Assembly (NCBI RefSeq): GCF_000317695.1
Contig: NC_019771.1
Location: 4,454,001 to 4,518,000 of the forward strand
Direction of reading: 5' to 3'
DNA length: 64,000 nucleotides
Source: Anabaena cylindrica PCC 7122
Lineage (GTDB): Bacteria > Cyanobacteriota > Cyanobacteriia > Cyanobacteriales > Nostocaceae
In this document: piece after piece, positions 62,824 through 64,000 of the stretch
Layout: every line of letters begins with the position of its first letter
Numbering within the stretch: the stretch's first letter is position 1
Translations under genes and position numbers: made by a program
Notes under the pieces: generated by a model
Told to the model about the DNA's origin: nothing
Databases searched by the model: none
Seen by the model: the letters and a program-made list of their open reading frames with translations, nothing else

Positions 62824-63984
62824 ATGGGTATGGAAGTTTTACCAGCAATTATTGGATTTTCAATTACTGGAATATTTATATTAAAATCTCTATTTTCTGT
62901 TAAAATTCCTGACTATAACGAAAATCCTCCAGGAATTTTAATATCAAGTTTTATTTTTATAGTATCTGGGTTTATTTTTGAGATTATTTATATTGATTGG
63001 TATTCAATTCAATCTTGGGCTAAAGGTAACTCTAACATTGCTTTTATATTTACTATCTTAGGAGGTTTCTTTACTAATAGATTTTTAAAAAAATTAGCAG
63101 ACGATAAAGAAAAGCGTGAAATATCTGTTTTATTTAGAAACTCTATTGATTCACAAGTAAAATCATTACAGTTTATTAATCTTTATTTATCATTTACTTC
63201 AATTCAAGAATATATCAATTATATAAAAATCTACAAAAATAATCTCCTCACTTCTAAAGCTTATGATACAGCATTGAATAAAATAGGTATTTATGATGAA
63301 AAAGATGTTGATATAATCTCCCAATATTCAAATGAATTACAACAATGTTTTAACTATATTGAACGCTTCTTAATTGAATTTGAATTAGATGAAGATATTA
63401 GAGTTAAGAAAACTCATGTTAATCAAATTGAGTACCAACCTCAATATCAAAGAACCTTAATAATTGTTAAGATGGCAATTTTAACAACTTCTCTTTTTGG
63501 CATATTCACAAGCTACTATTTATCAAAATGTTATTTGAAGAATAATTTAGGGAAGTTACAAGATCAGTTTTTTAATGATTATGAAGAAATATTAGATAAT
63601 TTAAAAAAAGAATTACATTTTAGTAAATCTTATATAATGAATAGAGTTATTTCTAGTGATTTATTTGATAAACTAAAATATATAAGAAATAATTTTATTG
63701 AAAGTAGCAATAATTATAATGTATCCTCCCGAAAGCCTATATATCTCTATAGACTTATTATAAAAGAACCAGTTGTTAATTTTGATAAAGATATTTACAC
63801 TGATAAAATTATTAAAAAATTGTATATCAATAGTACAGAAGATATTGTAACATTTGGTGAATCACCAGAAGATGCAAAAAATAACTGTAATAGTATAATT
63901 GAAGATTTAAAAAATAAGCATTACTTGGAAACAGAAATTGAATATTCTGATATAATTTCAGAAATTATTTCTCCTTGGAATTAA
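62824..63984 (+). CDS. Unknown membrane protein
   Basis: The 386-residue protein has three hydrophobic helices near the start (about 6-25, 38-58, 72-88), a long charged middle region and a further hydrophobic segment at about 218-238, then a soluble C-terminal domain. No family is recognised. It is encoded by very AT-rich DNA and lies 40 bp after the previous gene. The layout, membrane helices plus large cytosolic parts, occurs in effector proteins of defence systems, but that is only analogy. The stop is 16 bases from the window end. Confidence 0.7.
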   Translation: MGMEVLPAIIGFSITGIFILKSLFSVKIPDYNENPPGILISSFIFIVSGFIFEIIYIDWYSIQSWAKGNSNIAFIFTILGGFFTNRFLKKLADDKEKREISVLFRNSIDSQVKSLQFINLYLSFTSIQEYINYIKIYKNNLLTSKAYDTALNKIGIYDEKDVDIISQYSNELQQCFNYIERFLIEFELDEDIRVKKTHVNQIEYQPQYQRTLIIVKMAILTTSLFGIFTSYYLSKCYLKNNLGKLQDQFFNDYEEILDNLKKELHFSKSYIMNRVISSDLFDKLKYIRNNFIESSNNYNVSSRKPIYLYRLIIKEPVVNFDKDIYTDKIIKKLYINSTEDIVTFGESPEDAKNNCNSIIEDLKNKHYLETEIEYSDIISEIISPWN

Positions 63985-64000
63985 GTAAGCGAATTGTATA

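Noticed and set aside
60414..64000. Insertion sequence at the right end
   Set aside because: No transposase, terminal inverted repeats or target duplication were seen; the dispersed repeats lack coding capacity.
1..64000. tRNA, rRNA or riboswitch genes
   Set aside because: I looked for T-arm-like GGTTCGA motifs and known leader motifs in gaps and saw none convincing; a covariance search would be decisive.

Overview
The window comes from a filamentous, probably heterocyst-forming cyanobacterium (Nostocales; Anabaena/Nostoc-like). Evidence: frequent HIP1 octamers (GCGATCGC, about 30 seen by eye), arrays of short tandemly repeated heptamers between genes, photosynthesis-linked genes (ndhN, sqdB, sqdX, ycf46, ycf35), a CyaB1-type GAF-GAF-PAS adenylate cyclase, and a cyaB1 - small protein - purC - omp85 - lpxC - fabZ - lpxA - lpxB order that, from memory, matches the Anabaena PCC 7120 alr2266-alr2273 neighbourhood.

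Layout. 0-9.4 kb: mixed housekeeping genes (ABC-F ATPase, Kef-type antiporter with Usp tail, AMIN protein, DUF3172 protein, PEP-CTERM protein, a small unknown protein, ndhN). 9.5-28.0 kb: the cyanobacterial ribosomal-protein supercluster on the + strand, rplC-D-W-B-rpsS-rplV-rpsC-rplP-rpmC-rpsQ-rplN-X-E-rpsH-rplF-R-rpsE-rplO-secY-adk-infA-rpmJ-rpsM-rpsK-rpoA-rplQ-truA-rplM-rpsI-rpmE-prfA. It includes the 37-codon rpmJ and a TTG-started infA. 28-33.9 kb: an accessory-looking stretch without HIP1 sites (XRE regulator, DUF29 protein, a single-chain MmeI-like type IIL restriction-modification enzyme), then a membrane protein and an SGNH hydrolase. 34.5-43.8 kb: a GHL10 glycoside hydrolase, two FHA-domain genes (one fused to an FAD/NAD(P) oxidoreductase, one to a zinc ribbon), endonuclease V, a prohibitin-like protein, a UPF0175 antitoxin remnant, an RNase III with an N-terminal Swt1-type HEPN domain, and a C5 cytosine methyltransferase overlapping lpxB. 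43.7-51 kb: lipid A and outer-membrane biogenesis (lpxB, lpxA, fabZ, lpxC, Omp85/BamA), then purC. 51.5-60.5 kb: a small unknown protein, cyaB1, sqdX/sqdB sulfolipid genes separated by tandem arrays, a lipoprotein candidate, an RHH protein, and Ycf46 and Ycf35. 60.5-64 kb: a VapBC-like toxin-antitoxin pair among dispersed repeats, and an AT-rich cassette of unknown genes starting with a broken nuclease-like fragment.

The genes form several functional units: translation and secretion (supercluster), outer-membrane assembly and lipid A synthesis, sulfolipid synthesis (UDP-sulfoquinovose made by SqdB is used by SqdX), and scattered DNA/RNA defence or modification genes. The best candidates for something new are the HEPN-RNase III fusion with a changed catalytic residue, the FHA-oxidoreductase/FHA-zinc-ribbon pair, and the decayed or recoded cassette at the right end.
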